64,000 nt of DNA from Planctomycetia bacterium (GTDB lineage: Bacteria; Planctomycetota; Phycisphaerae; Phycisphaerales; SM1A02), in contig SXOD01000052.1 of the NCBI GenBank assembly GCA_005776885.1, forward strand, positions 24,311 to 88,310, read 5' to 3'. Positions 26,219 to 35,165 of the stretch are shown here, in pieces (position 1 is the first letter of the stretch; each line of letters starts with the position of its first letter). A model generated the notes under the pieces. That model did no database searches and was not told where the DNA came from. It saw only the letters and a list, made by a program, of their open reading frames with translations. A program made the position numbers and the translations under genes.

Positions 26219-27733
26219 ATGAGCAAAGAAGCGTGGCGGCTTGAGTCGGCCGATGGCACAGGTGCGAGCCTGGTCCTCGTTGGCCGAGACACGTTCAGCG
26301 TGGGCCGCCGCGAAGGGCAGGACGTCCGCCTGGACAACGTGGCCGTCTCGCGAGAACACGCGACGCTCCGTCGAACGGGCCGCGGCTGGGCGGTAACGGA
26401 CCTCGGATCGACATCCGGCACCACGATCGACGGTCGGGCCATCACGCCGGGCACGATCATTCCGTTGTCGCACGGGAGCACGCTTGCGTTCGGTCCCTGC
26501 CGATTCATTCTCCGAGGCCCAGAGTCCGCGATCGGTTCGCTCCGCACCATGGTGGAAACAGACGCGGCGCCGGCCCAGTTGGATGAGCTGGCGTTGGCGA
26601 AGGAGGGCATGAGCGGAGGGCAGCTGGACGCTCTGATGGAGGCGTCCGGACATATCGCCGCCGCGAGAAGCCGTGACGACGTGGCTCGACTGGCCATCCA
26701 GGAGTTGTCGGGCGTGACGGGCCTGGCCAACGTCGCGTTTCTGGTCGGGAACATCGAGCGCGATGCGTGGCACCCGCTGGCCAACGTGGGATCCATGGTG
26801 GAAGGCGGCGAGGTCCGAATCAGCCGATCGCTCATGCGGAAGGTGTCCTCCGAAGGCAAGCCCTTCAAGTGGCGGCGCGGCAGCAGCAACACCATGCTGG
26901 GCCAGAGCGTCATGGATCTCCAGCTGGAGGAGATCTGCGCGGCCCCGGCGATGGTTGGTGGCCGCATCTACGGCTACATCGTGGCCGACAACCGTGGGCA
27001 GGGGAGCCGCGCGCGCGTGTCGCTGGATGAGATCGGTCGATTCCTGTTCAGCATCGCCCACATCGCCGGGCTTGCCATGCACGGGCTGGAGCGCGAGGAG
27101 GAGGCGCGGGAACAGGCACTCGCCAACCAGCAACTCTTCGAGGGTGCGGTGGCCGCCTTCGTTCGGGCGGTCGACATGAAGGACCCCTATACGCGAGGCC
27201 ATTCGGAACGGGTGGCTCGCATCGCTCGTGTCCTCGGAGGCCAAGCCGGACTGTCCCCTGAAATGTGCGAGCAAATCTTCCTTGCGGGGCTCTTGCACGA
27301 CGTCGGCAAGATCGGCGTCCCCGACGCCGTGTTGCGGAAGGACGGGAAGCTCACCCCGGAAGAGTTCGACGAAATCAAGAAGCACCCAGCGAATGCGTGG
27401 GCGATGATGAAGGTGGTTCCCCGATGGGAGCCCATGCTGCTTGGCATCCGAAACCATCACGAAAAGTGGGCCGGCGGCGGCTATCCCGACAACCTGGCGG
27501 GGGAAGCGATCCCCCTCCTGGCTCGGATCATCGGCATCGCCGACGTCTTCGATGCACTGACCAGCAGTCGCTCCTATCGCCCTGCGATGTCGTTGGAACA
27601 GGCACTCCAAATCATGCGCGAAGGGCTTGGCACGCACTTCGAACCTCGCCTTGGCGAAATCTTCCTCAGCATCCCGAACGAGGAACTTGTCCGGCTGATC
27701 GCCCCCGACCAGGGCACCGTACCGCTGGACTGA
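26219..27733 (+). CDS. FHA, GAF-like and HD-GYP domain regulator
   Basis: 504 residues from the ATG at 26219. The FHA domain (about 1-95) contains VGRREGQD, SREHATL and DLGSTSGTTID for phospho-threonine binding. A GAF-like region follows (about 125-290) with no motif to name a ligand. The HD-GYP domain (about 310-500) holds LLHDVGKIG near 358 and the GYP tripeptide in GGGYPDNLAG near 420, the signature of cyclic-di-GMP phosphodiesterases. Likely role: degrading cyclic di-GMP under control of a Ser/Thr kinase signal. Monocistronic; the upstream divergent gene starts 68 bp away. Confidence 0.9.
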   Translation: MSKEAWRLESADGTGASLVLVGRDTFSVGRREGQDVRLDNVAVSREHATLRRTGRGWAVTDLGSTSGTTIDGRAITPGTIIPLSHGSTLAFGPCRFILRGPESAIGSLRTMVETDAAPAQLDELALAKEGMSGGQLDALMEASGHIAAARSRDDVARLAIQELSGVTGLANVAFLVGNIERDAWHPLANVGSMVEGGEVRISRSLMRKVSSEGKPFKWRRGSSNTMLGQSVMDLQLEEICAAPAMVGGRIYGYIVADNRGQGSRARVSLDEIGRFLFSIAHIAGLAMHGLEREEEAREQALANQQLFEGAVAAFVRAVDMKDPYTRGHSERVARIARVLGGQAGLSPEMCEQIFLAGLLHDVGKIGVPDAVLRKDGKLTPEEFDEIKKHPANAWAMMKVVPRWEPMLLGIRNHHEKWAGGGYPDNLAGEAIPLLARIIGIADVFDALTSSRSYRPAMSLEQALQIMREGLGTHFEPRLGEIFLSIPNEELVRLIAPDQGTVPLD

Positions 27734-27753
27734 GCACGTCGGAGGGCCCGCCC

Positions 27754-28530
27754 TCACTTTCGACCGAAGTCAGCCGGGATGTCGCCCCACTGGCTGGTCG
27801 GCCACAGTTCGGGCGTGATGCGGGACCGGCGCGCGCCGCCGCCGGTGACCCAGCGAACGGCTTCTCGCAGCGCGCTGGCGAACGAAGCGTCAAACGCCGT
27901 CTCGGGATCAAACTTCGACTTTGGTTCCCCCTTTCGCACCCAGGCCAGCGCGGTCCGCGAGTCGGAATAGAGCGCGGTCGCATCGATGGCACGCTCGTCC
28001 ACCCGACGCAGTGCCTCCACGATCGCCAGGAACTCGCCGACATTGTTGTGGCCCCGCTCGAAGAGCGGACTCCGGAAGCATTCCACCCAGGCGCCGTCCC
28101 GCCGGATGACGCCACGCCATTCCGTCGGCCCGATCAGCGAGTGACCCGTCTTGGAGCAGTCCACCACAAGTGTTCCCTCGGGTGCCTTCGGCCCCGTCCC
28201 CCGAGCGGCGCGGCTTGATGCCGCAAGAGTGACCCGCGATGCCGCGGCCCCGCCCGGTGCGTTGGTCGCCACGCCGAGGACCTTGGCAATCCTGGAGGCC
28301 AGCAGCCCCTGGGGTACCGATGAGAGGTTGCCTTTCGCGCTGCAGTGGATCTGGACCTTTCCGGGCTGGCGCGCGGCATCGGGGTGGGACACGTCGAGGT
28401 CGATCCGCCCCCAGTTCCCGTTGTTGACCTCGTGGCTGGACACGTCGAATCCCTCCCGCTCCAGCGATTCGCGGACCGCCGCGGCGCGTTGCCTCAGCGA
28501 CTGGATGTTGGGATGGTTCGCGTCGCTCAT
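27754..28530 (-). CDS. RNase H-like protein with extra N-terminal domain
   Basis: 258 residues. The C-terminal part (about 120-258) is a ribonuclease H fold with acidic ligands in TLVVDCS, GEFLAIVEAL, LYSDSRTALAWV and IPADF. These are placed like the Asp-Glu-Asp-Asp set of RNase HI. The enzyme would cut RNA in RNA-DNA hybrids. The N-terminal part (about 1-115) with SLRQRAAAVRESLEREGF has no named domain and could serve as a binding arm. It overlaps the AI-2E transporter gene by ATGA; it is downstream in the same transcript. A conventional RNase HI is shorter. Confidence 0.8.
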   Translation of the reverse strand: MSDANHPNIQSLRQRAAAVRESLEREGFDVSSHEVNNGNWGRIDLDVSHPDAARQPGKVQIHCSAKGNLSSVPQGLLASRIAKVLGVATNAPGGAAASRVTLAASSRAARGTGPKAPEGTLVVDCSKTGHSLIGPTEWRGVIRRDGAWVECFRSPLFERGHNNVGEFLAIVEALRRVDERAIDATALYSDSRTALAWVRKGEPKSKFDPETAFDASFASALREAVRWVTGGGARRSRITPELWPTSQWGDIPADFGRK

Positions 28531-29618
28531 GTGGGGCGTTCGGCATCCTCGGCCGTCGACAGCGGCTCGGCGCGCACCGCGGCCGAGGAACCGAGCAGGA
28601 TGCCGATCCAGCGCAAGTCATCCACCTCGTCCACCAGGATCTTGACAAACATCGTCAGCGGCACCGAGAGGAACATTCCCACGGGGCCCAGGATCCAGCC
28701 CCACACCACCAGGCTCAAGAACACGACGAGCGGCGAGAGCCCCAGTGACTTGCCAAAGAGGCGCGGCTCGACAAAGTTGCCGATGCCCACGTTGATCGCC
28801 GCGTAGCCGATGCCAAGGCCAAGCGCCTCGCCCGGCGCGCCATCCACCAAGACGAGGAGCAGCGGTGGAACCGCGGCGATGATGGATCCGACGATCGGCA
28901 CGAAGTTGAGCCCAAACGCGAGGAGCGAGAGGGCAAGGGCGTACGGCACGCCGAAGGCGAGGAGCAGGAAGAAGACCAAGATGGCCGTCAGCGCGCTGGT
29001 CTGGGTCTTGAGGAAGATGTAGCGCTGCATGGCGTGGACCACGCCGCGGAGTCGGCCTTCGCGCCCGGCGTCGGAACCGAATGCAGCTCGCACCTTGGCT
29101 GGGAGCGTCGCGACTTCGGCCAAGATGAACAATGTGGCCACGAGCACGAAAAAGAGGTCCTTGGCCAGCGAGGCGATCCCCGCAGCCATGTTCCCCGCCG
29201 CCTGAAAGATCAGGCTGGTGTTCAGCAGTTCGGGAAGCCGATCGGCCAGCTCGCTCATCCCGTGCGCCCGCATGCTGTTGGACAGTTGCGTGACTTGGTC
29301 GGCGATGGCCTGCTGGTACCGCGACATGTCGGCGGTGAAGTCTCTGGCCGTCCCGGCCAGCGCCCAGGTCCCTCCCACGAGCACCGCCAGCATCACCAGC
29401 AGCACGATGGCCGCGGCAGCCCAGGTCGGGACGCCTCGGGACGAGAGCATCGCGATTGGCGGTACCGTGATCGTGGCCAGGAAGATCGCCGCCAGGACGG
29501 GGACGACCACCGGCGCCGCGGCGTGGACGCCCGCCACCACGACCACGAATGCGGCCAGCCCGAGCATGATGCGCAGGCCCGCTCCACTCCGTCGGGCGCT
29601 TGTGTGACCGAAGGTCAT
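28527..29618 (-). CDS. AI-2E family transporter (TqsA/PerM-like)
   Basis: 363 residues, eight predicted membrane helices. The family pattern is the N-terminal helix pair followed by a large soluble loop. The C-terminal segment FGLNFVPIVGSIIAAVPPLL near 260 matches the PF01594 core, then 'IPGxV..MFLSVPLTMFVK' near the end. Members are suggested to export autoinducer-2 or other small solutes, but function varies widely. The gene is first in a two-gene unit with the RNase H-like protein. The call of family is solid, the substrate is not. Confidence 0.9.
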   Translation of the reverse strand: MTFGHTSARRSGAGLRIMLGLAAFVVVVAGVHAAAPVVVPVLAAIFLATITVPPIAMLSSRGVPTWAAAAIVLLVMLAVLVGGTWALAGTARDFTADMSRYQQAIADQVTQLSNSMRAHGMSELADRLPELLNTSLIFQAAGNMAAGIASLAKDLFFVLVATLFILAEVATLPAKVRAAFGSDAGREGRLRGVVHAMQRYIFLKTQTSALTAILVFFLLLAFGVPYALALSLLAFGLNFVPIVGSIIAAVPPLLLVLVDGAPGEALGLGIGYAAINVGIGNFVEPRLFGKSLGLSPLVVFLSLVVWGWILGPVGMFLSVPLTMFVKILVDEVDDLRWIGILLGSSAAVRAEPLSTAEDAERPT

Positions 29619-29636
29619 TCCGTCATGCCCTCCCCA

Positions 29637-30329
29637 TCATCTCGTCACCTTGATGCACATGTTGCGGAACTGGACCGGGTCGCCGTGGCCGCAGAGGTGG
29701 ATGTGCCCGGCCTTGCGCATCAGGCCAGGATGTCCGTGCCCGTCGATGGTGCCGCTCGCGCTGGCCAGCCGAATGTCGGCATCCACGACGGTCAGGCCAT
29801 TGACCGTGACCACGACATGGTCTCCGCGTGCCTCGATCACCTCGTGATTCCATTGCCCTGGTGCGGCGAGGCACCGATCGCGAGCGGGGACGACGCCGTA
29901 AATCGAGCCGTGACGCTGGAATGGCTTGAGCCCAGGGCGCGGGAGCGTGTCATCCAGCACCTGGATCTCCATGCCGTCGTAGGCGGCATTGGCGCTCAAC
30001 GGCGCCCGGATGCCGATCCCGTTGTTGGACCCAGGCTGCAACCGGAACTCAAAGGAGAGCGTGAAGTCGCCGTATTGCTCGGCGGTGACCAGATCACCCG
30101 AGCAGCTTGGCAGGCAGCTCAGCACACCATCCTTGGCCTCGTACCCCGCCACGTCACCGCCCCAACCGTTCAGGTCGACGCCGTTGAACAGTGGTTGCGC
30201 GCCATCGGGACACGGCGCAGCGCGTGCCGTGCGGGACGGCTCCCGTCGCGCGTCACACCCCAGGGTGCCCAGCGCGCAACCGGTGGCCGCCACGACACCG
30301 GACAGCAGCGTGATCAGGTCATTCCGCAT
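29637..30329 (-). CDS. DUF1080 (3-keto-disaccharide hydrolase-like) lipoprotein
   Basis: 230 residues. A lipobox CALGTLGC puts the modified Cys at residue 25. The domain shows the jelly-roll marks of DUF1080: LFNGVDLNGWGG near 48, YGDFTLSFEFRLQPGSNNGI near 85, and VRFRNMCIKV-like ending. Such proteins are abundant in planctomycetes and some hydrolyse 3-keto-glycosides. The neighbouring divergent gene encodes a PQQ sugar dehydrogenase 49 bp away, which would suit sugar oxidation but proves nothing. Located outside the cytoplasm. Confidence 0.88.
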   Translation of the reverse strand: MRNDLITLLSGVVAATGCALGTLGCDARREPSRTARAAPCPDGAQPLFNGVDLNGWGGDVAGYEAKDGVLSCLPSCSGDLVTAEQYGDFTLSFEFRLQPGSNNGIGIRAPLSANAAYDGMEIQVLDDTLPRPGLKPFQRHGSIYGVVPARDRCLAAPGQWNHEVIEARGDHVVVTVNGLTVVDADIRLASASGTIDGHGHPGLMRKAGHIHLCGHGDPVQFRNMCIKVTR

Positions 30330-30378
30330 GGGGGCAAGCGTACTCCGTCACCGTCATGCGATCGCTTGTGCGCGGCCT

Positions 30379-31647
30379 ATGCTTGCGCGAATGCCATTCG
30401 CCACGACGATCGTATTGCTCTCCGCCCTCGCGGGCCCCGAGGCCCCACGTCAAGACACGGCGACGTCTGCCAATCCCATCCCGCAGCTCCAGTTGAAGCG
30501 CGTGTTCCGCGAGGTCGAGATGAAGCGCCCGGTGCAGCTGGTCGGTCGACCTGACCGCAATGACCGCGCCTACGTGGTGGAGCAGGCGGGGCGCGTCCTG
30601 GAGATCGACACGACGGACATGGAGAAGGGGAACGGTCGTGTCTGGATGGACATCCGCGACATCGTCAACGACGAAAACAACGAAGAGGGGCTTCTCTCCA
30701 TCGTCTTCCATCCCAAGGTCAAGGAAAATGGCGAGCTGTACGCGCTCTACACCGCCAGCCAGCCACGGCGGGAGGTGGTGGCCCGGTTCCGGCTCAACGA
30801 AGACCGCACCGAGCTGGCGAGCACGACGCCAGAAGTGATCCTGGAGCAGGCCGATCCCGCGTGGAACCACAACGGCGGAACACTCCTCTTTGGTCCCGAC
30901 GGCATGCTCTACGGCACGATTGGCGATGGAGGCGCTGGCAACGACCCGTGGGGGAATGGCCAGAACCTGGGGACGCTCCTGGCCAAGTGCTTCCGGATCG
31001 ATGTCAGCAAGGGCGCGGGCGGTCGGCCGTACGCCATACCGTCCGACAACCCGTTCGTGGGCCGCGAGGGTGCTCGTGGCGAGATCTGGGCCTACGGCCT
31101 TCGCAACATCTGGCGCATGAGTTTCGACCGGGCGACTGGGGCGCTCTGGGGCGGCGACGTCGGGCAAAACAAGTACGAGGAAATCGACCTCATCGTGAAG
31201 GGCGGAAACTATGGATGGCGGCCCCGCGAGGGGTTCCATGGAACGCCTGGCGTCCCCGACTCCTCCGAGTCAGCCGATGGGTTCATCGAACCAGTCGTCG
31301 AGTACCCCCGCAACCACGGCATCAGCGTGACCGGTGGGTACGTCTATCGAGGGACCGAGTTCCCGGACCTTGCAGGGGTCTACCTCTACGCGGACTACGC
31401 CTATGGCACGATCTGGGGATTCCGCTACGAGAACGGAGCCCTGACGGGTGACCCGACCATCGTGGCCACCAAACAGGGATTCGTGTCCAGTTTCGGGGAG
31501 CTCAATGACGGGTCGCTCTATGTTTGCAGCACCCGGGGAGGGCCCGATGGCCCGGGCAGGGTGTTCCGAATCGGGACGAGGGGCACCAACGCAACGCCAG
31601 AATCGACTGGAAACCCCGTCCCGGAAGTCGCCGCGCCGGCGAACTAG
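30379..31647 (+). CDS. PQQ-dependent sugar dehydrogenase (GSDH-like), secreted
   Basis: 422 residues; ATG at 30379 or at 30391 inside a signal peptide ending near Ala-Leu-Ala-Gly. The six-bladed propeller of the glucose/sorbosone dehydrogenase family is recognisable from LVGRPDRNDRAYVVEQAGRV, EEGLLSIVFHPK, WNHNGGTLLFGPDGMLYGT and AYGLRNIWRMSFD. Two of these carry the family base and PQQ-binding residues (His and Arg). It would oxidise an aldose or other alcohol in the periplasm. It is followed by the Gly/Gln-rich protein after 36 bp. Confidence 0.9.
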   Translation: MLARMPFATTIVLLSALAGPEAPRQDTATSANPIPQLQLKRVFREVEMKRPVQLVGRPDRNDRAYVVEQAGRVLEIDTTDMEKGNGRVWMDIRDIVNDENNEEGLLSIVFHPKVKENGELYALYTASQPRREVVARFRLNEDRTELASTTPEVILEQADPAWNHNGGTLLFGPDGMLYGTIGDGGAGNDPWGNGQNLGTLLAKCFRIDVSKGAGGRPYAIPSDNPFVGREGARGEIWAYGLRNIWRMSFDRATGALWGGDVGQNKYEEIDLIVKGGNYGWRPREGFHGTPGVPDSSESADGFIEPVVEYPRNHGISVTGGYVYRGTEFPDLAGVYLYADYAYGTIWGFRYENGALTGDPTIVATKQGFVSSFGELNDGSLYVCSTRGGPDGPGRVFRIGTRGTNATPESTGNPVPEVAAPAN

Positions 31648-31683
31648 CCGTTCCCACCCGCTTTTTGAAGAACTAGAGACACC

Positions 31684-33396
31684 ATGCATCGCACACTCTC
31701 CGCCATCGTGGCCGCTTGCGCCATCTCCCTTCCCGCCACGACGCTCCTTGCGCAGCAGGACGGTCCCCAGGACGGCCGCCAACGAGGCCAGGGCCAGGGC
31801 CAGGGCCAGGGCCACGGTCAGGGCCGGGGCCAGGGCCAGGGCCGCGGCGGTCAAGGCGGTGGCATGCGAGGCGCCCGGGGGATGGGAGCCTTTGCCCAGT
31901 ACCGGCAGCAGTATGAGCCCGAGTTCATGGCTCGTGACATCCGGCTCTTCCGGGACCAGCTGGGCCTTGATGACTCGCAGGCCATGATCGTCGAGACAAT
32001 CGTGTCCGACTACGAAGAGGCTTTCACGCCCGCGGCCGAGGAAGCTCGCGAGGTGAGCCAAGAGGCGATGCGCGAACTGTTCCGCTCCTTCATGGGTGGC
32101 ATGGACCAGCAGGTGATCGGCGAGACCTTCCAGCAGATTCAGGACGAAGTCCGGCAGCTTGAGCAAGAGGCCGGCGGGGAGATCGACCCAGAGGTGCGAC
32201 TCCGCCTGATGCAGGAACGGTTCGAGAAGCTTGGCCAGGAGATGCAGGCGCAGCGCACGGCGAATGGCGGGGTCGCCGAGGCTCGCGAGATCCTCGGGGA
32301 ACTCTTCGAGACGTCCAGGACCTTTGGTGCCAAGCGCGCGGAGCTCCGCGCCAGGGTGATCGATTCCAGCAAGGCCATCCTCAACGACCAGCAGGCGGCC
32401 CGCTGGGACGCGTTCGAGCGCTTCATGCGCCGCGAGCGCGCCATGGACAACGGCGCGCTGAGCGGCGAGGCCACCAACCTGCTCTTCGTCGTGGATGACG
32501 CCGGCCTCTCGCAGGCCAGCATCGACGGCCTGGAGCAGGGGCTGGATGCCTACGAGCTCGACCTGGACCTCAAGCTGCGGGAGCGCGATGCCTACCTCGC
32601 CGAGTCCGAGGGCAAGTTGATGAAGGCGCTGGTCGACGGCAACAACGCCGCGGCCGAGCAGGTCATCAAGCGGCAGCTGGAACTCCGCCGCGCCGTCCGT
32701 GACTGCAACGAGAACTACCGGTCGCAGCTCGCGGCGACCCTCCAGCCGGCCGAGGCGAAGCTCCTCAATGATGCGGTCAATGAGGCCGGCTACCGCCGCG
32801 TCTACTCGACCACCAGCACGGAGCGCGCCTTCGAGGCGGCACTCGAGATGAACCTCGACGAGAACATCCACGCCCAGGTCTCGTCCCTCCACGAGGCGTA
32901 CCTCGGCGAGCTCGGGACGGTGAATGATCGGATCGCCACGCAGACCCGCAAGGTCGAGCCCGACGAGCAGCTGAAGCAGGCCACCGACTTCTTCAAGGCG
33001 ATCGATGGCAGCGGCAGCCCGACCGAGATGTTCTCGCGCGGTCGCGGCCGTGGCGGCTTCGGAGGCAGCTCCGACGAGACGCTCACCAAGCTGTACGAAG
33101 CACGTACCGAGAAGAACGAGTCGTACCGCCAGCGGCTGGAGGCACTCCTCACGCCCGAGCAGGTCGGAGAACTCCCGGCGGCGGGCCGAGGCGGCCGCAA
33201 TGGCGGGGGTCCAGGCGGCGGCGGCAACTTCAGCGGCAAGATCGATGAACTGCCCGAGCGCATGCAGGATCGCGCGCGCGAGTTCGACGCGAACAAGGAT
33301 GGCACGCTCGACGAGGGCGAGCGGCAGAAGATGTTTGAGTCGTTCCGTGGCCAGGGTGGCCGTGGGCAGGGTGGCGGCCAGACCCCGGACGCCTGA
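31684..33396 (+). CDS. Secreted helical protein with (Gly-Gln) repeat and C-terminal EF-hand-like loop
   Basis: 570 residues. The signal peptide ends near Leu-Leu-Ala at about residue 23. The next 40 residues are Gly/Gln/Arg-rich, encoded by a hexanucleotide repeat. The central part (about 60-470) is a charged, mostly alpha-helical and coiled-coil region with no known family. Near the C terminus a Gly-rich linker is followed by FDANKDGTLDEGERQKMF (about 540-560), an EF-hand-like calcium loop. No function is assignable; a structural or calcium-responsive extracellular protein is conceivable. Confidence 0.7.
   Translation: MHRTLSAIVAACAISLPATTLLAQQDGPQDGRQRGQGQGQGQGHGQGRGQGQGRGGQGGGMRGARGMGAFAQYRQQYEPEFMARDIRLFRDQLGLDDSQAMIVETIVSDYEEAFTPAAEEAREVSQEAMRELFRSFMGGMDQQVIGETFQQIQDEVRQLEQEAGGEIDPEVRLRLMQERFEKLGQEMQAQRTANGGVAEAREILGELFETSRTFGAKRAELRARVIDSSKAILNDQQAARWDAFERFMRRERAMDNGALSGEATNLLFVVDDAGLSQASIDGLEQGLDAYELDLDLKLRERDAYLAESEGKLMKALVDGNNAAAEQVIKRQLELRRAVRDCNENYRSQLAATLQPAEAKLLNDAVNEAGYRRVYSTTSTERAFEAALEMNLDENIHAQVSSLHEAYLGELGTVNDRIATQTRKVEPDEQLKQATDFFKAIDGSGSPTEMFSRGRGRGGFGGSSDETLTKLYEARTEKNESYRQRLEALLTPEQVGELPAAGRGGRNGGGPGGGGNFSGKIDELPERMQDRAREFDANKDGTLDEGERQKMFESFRGQGGRGQGGGQTPDA
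31789..31846. repeat. Hexanucleotide (CAGGGC-like) repeat inside the coding sequence
   Basis: Nine or so near-identical six-base units (ccaggg with variants such as ccacgg and ccgggg) code for alternating Gly-Gln. Such repeats change length by slippage without shifting the frame, so the Gly-Gln linker can vary in length between strains. Confidence 0.85.
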
Positions 33397-33487
33397 CGCG
33401 CGACCGGGGCCACGCCACCGTTCACCGAAGCGAGGTCGTGAAGCGCTGCGCCATCGACGCCAACGCGATGGCTACGATTCCGCCTGC

Positions 33488-34267
33488 ATGACCGGCCCAA
33501 AGGCGCTTCCCAGCCCGCGCGACGTGGAGTCGCTCTTGGCCGCGCTCCGTGCGGCGCTCTTTCCACAACACCACGGCGACGGGAAGTCCGCGGCGGCGTG
33601 TGTGAGCGCGATGGGACGCGCGTTCAACGCTGCCTGCCGGCCGGTGTTGCCCACGGCGGCGCTGCGCCGGAACTGGACCGCCGTCCGGGCGGAGTTGCCG
33701 GCCATTCGCGCCATGCTCGAGGAAGACGTTGACGCTTCGGTGGATGGCGACCCGGCGGCGACGGGACGTGACGAAGTCATCCTCTGCTACCCAGGGGTGC
33801 GCGCCCTGTGCGCGCATCGAGTCGCGCATGCCATGCACCGCAGCGGCATCCCGCTGGTGCCCAGGATGCTGGCGGAGGCCGTGCACTCCAGGACGGGGAT
33901 CGACATCCATCCGGGCGCAACCATCGCCCCTCGCTGCTTCATCGATCACGGGACCGGTGTCGTGGTCGGGGAGAGTGCCGTGATTGGTCCTCGGTGCACG
34001 CTGTACCAAGGGGTCACGCTCGGAGCCCTCCGGTTCGAGCATGATGCTGCGGGGCGAGTCCTTCGCGATGCTCGGCGCCACCCAACGCTTGGCGAGGGAG
34101 TGACGGTCTACGCGAACGCCACGATCCTGGGCGGGAAGACAGTGGTGGGAGAAGGGAGCGTCATTGGCGCCGACGTGTTTCTCACGTCCAGCGTCCCCGC
34201 ACGGAGCCGGGTGTTCGGGGAGCACCCATCACCCCATTCCACGCGCACTACTCGTCGCGGGCGCTGA
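33488..34267 (+). CDS. cysE: Serine O-acetyltransferase
   Basis: 259 residues from the ATG at 33488. Transfers an acetyl group from acetyl-CoA to serine, the first step of cysteine synthesis. The N-terminal helical part (about 1-140) is followed by left-handed parallel beta-helix hexapeptides: GIDIHPGATIAPRCFIDHGT, VVGESAVIGPRCTLYQGVTL and VTVYANATILGGKTVVGEGS. His residues in GIDIHPG and FIDHGTG are the usual active-site ones. Its 3' end overlaps the convergent SWIM gene by 20 bp. The tail after the last hexapeptide is short and basic. Confidence 0.9.
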   Translation: MTGPKALPSPRDVESLLAALRAALFPQHHGDGKSAAACVSAMGRAFNAACRPVLPTAALRRNWTAVRAELPAIRAMLEEDVDASVDGDPAATGRDEVILCYPGVRALCAHRVAHAMHRSGIPLVPRMLAEAVHSRTGIDIHPGATIAPRCFIDHGTGVVVGESAVIGPRCTLYQGVTLGALRFEHDAAGRVLRDARRHPTLGEGVTVYANATILGGKTVVGEGSVIGADVFLTSSVPARSRVFGEHPSPHSTRTTRRGR

Positions 34268-35165
34268 GCGCGGCCGCGCGGACCGCGTCGTAGGCCGACG
34301 AGAGCAACCCCACCACCGGGAACTTGCCCTGCATCGGGCTCTGTCCGAGTCGTCGCAGGAGGGCGTGCGGCAAGTGTGATGCCTCTCGTACGGCGCGCGC
34401 GGCGGCGAGGGCGCTGCCGGGGCGCCAAAAATCAGCGAGGCATTCCTCGGCTGGGAGAAGTTGGGGAGGCGCGTGGGCAATCGGCGGAACCGGGTGCGCG
34501 ACGCTGGTCCCCTGCGAGAGCAGGGTGCGTCGCTCGCGGAGCCGCTCCAGCAACTGGTCGGCGGGGAGGCCGCGCAAGGAGAAAAGGATCAGCGGGTCGT
34601 CCTGCACCCGTTCCGCCAGGTGGCAGGTCACCGCCCACCCATGCTTGCACCACGCTGAGCCGCAGGAGCAAGTCAGCTCCACGTCGGTCGCCCCATCGGC
34701 CGGCCACAGGTGCAGCCCAAGCCGCGTCATCAGGTCGGGAGCCGATGCCGGAAGTTCACCATTTACCAATCGGGCCGCGTAGGCCGCCTCGCGGGCCATG
34801 GAGTCGATGACGATGGTCCATTGCTCGTTGCTCCACGACTGGGGCCGCAGGAACAACTCGTAGGGTCGCGGCGCGCGTCCCTGCACGAGGGCTCGCACAC
34901 GGCCAGGTTCGATGCGCATCAGCGAGGTCTGCCCACTGATGGCGTACTCCAGCCCCTCGATGCGGGCCTCGGCGGAGAAGGCGGGTTCCAAGGCCGCGGC
35001 GACGCGCGAGGCATGCCACGCCAGTTCAGCCGGGCCGGATCGATGCTTGAGCCGGAGGCCGTGGCTGACGCGTCGAGGCGCGTCAAGTCGACGGGAAATG
35101 CCGTCAAATCCGTGGCCTGCCGGCTCCGGGACATTGGGCGACGGCGGTGTGGACTGGTCGTTCAT
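34248..35165 (-). CDS. SWIM zinc-finger protein
   Basis: 305 residues. The zinc site is CSCGSAWCKH (CxC-x4-CxH) near residue 168, the SWIM signature, within a family often found beside SNF2 helicases. The flanking regions are helical and partly disordered. SWIM domains bind DNA or protein partners. It overlaps the helicase gene by ATGA, so the two are translated together and are probably one functional unit. The start is chosen at the ATG at 35165 in that overlap. Its gene end overlaps cysE by 20 bp in opposite direction. Confidence 0.88.
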   Translation of the reverse strand: MNDQSTPPSPNVPEPAGHGFDGISRRLDAPRRVSHGLRLKHRSGPAELAWHASRVAAALEPAFSAEARIEGLEYAISGQTSLMRIEPGRVRALVQGRAPRPYELFLRPQSWSNEQWTIVIDSMAREAAYAARLVNGELPASAPDLMTRLGLHLWPADGATDVELTCSCGSAWCKHGWAVTCHLAERVQDDPLILFSLRGLPADQLLERLRERRTLLSQGTSVAHPVPPIAHAPPQLLPAEECLADFWRPGSALAAARAVREASHLPHALLRRLGQSPMQGKFPVVGLLSSAYDAVRAAALSARDE

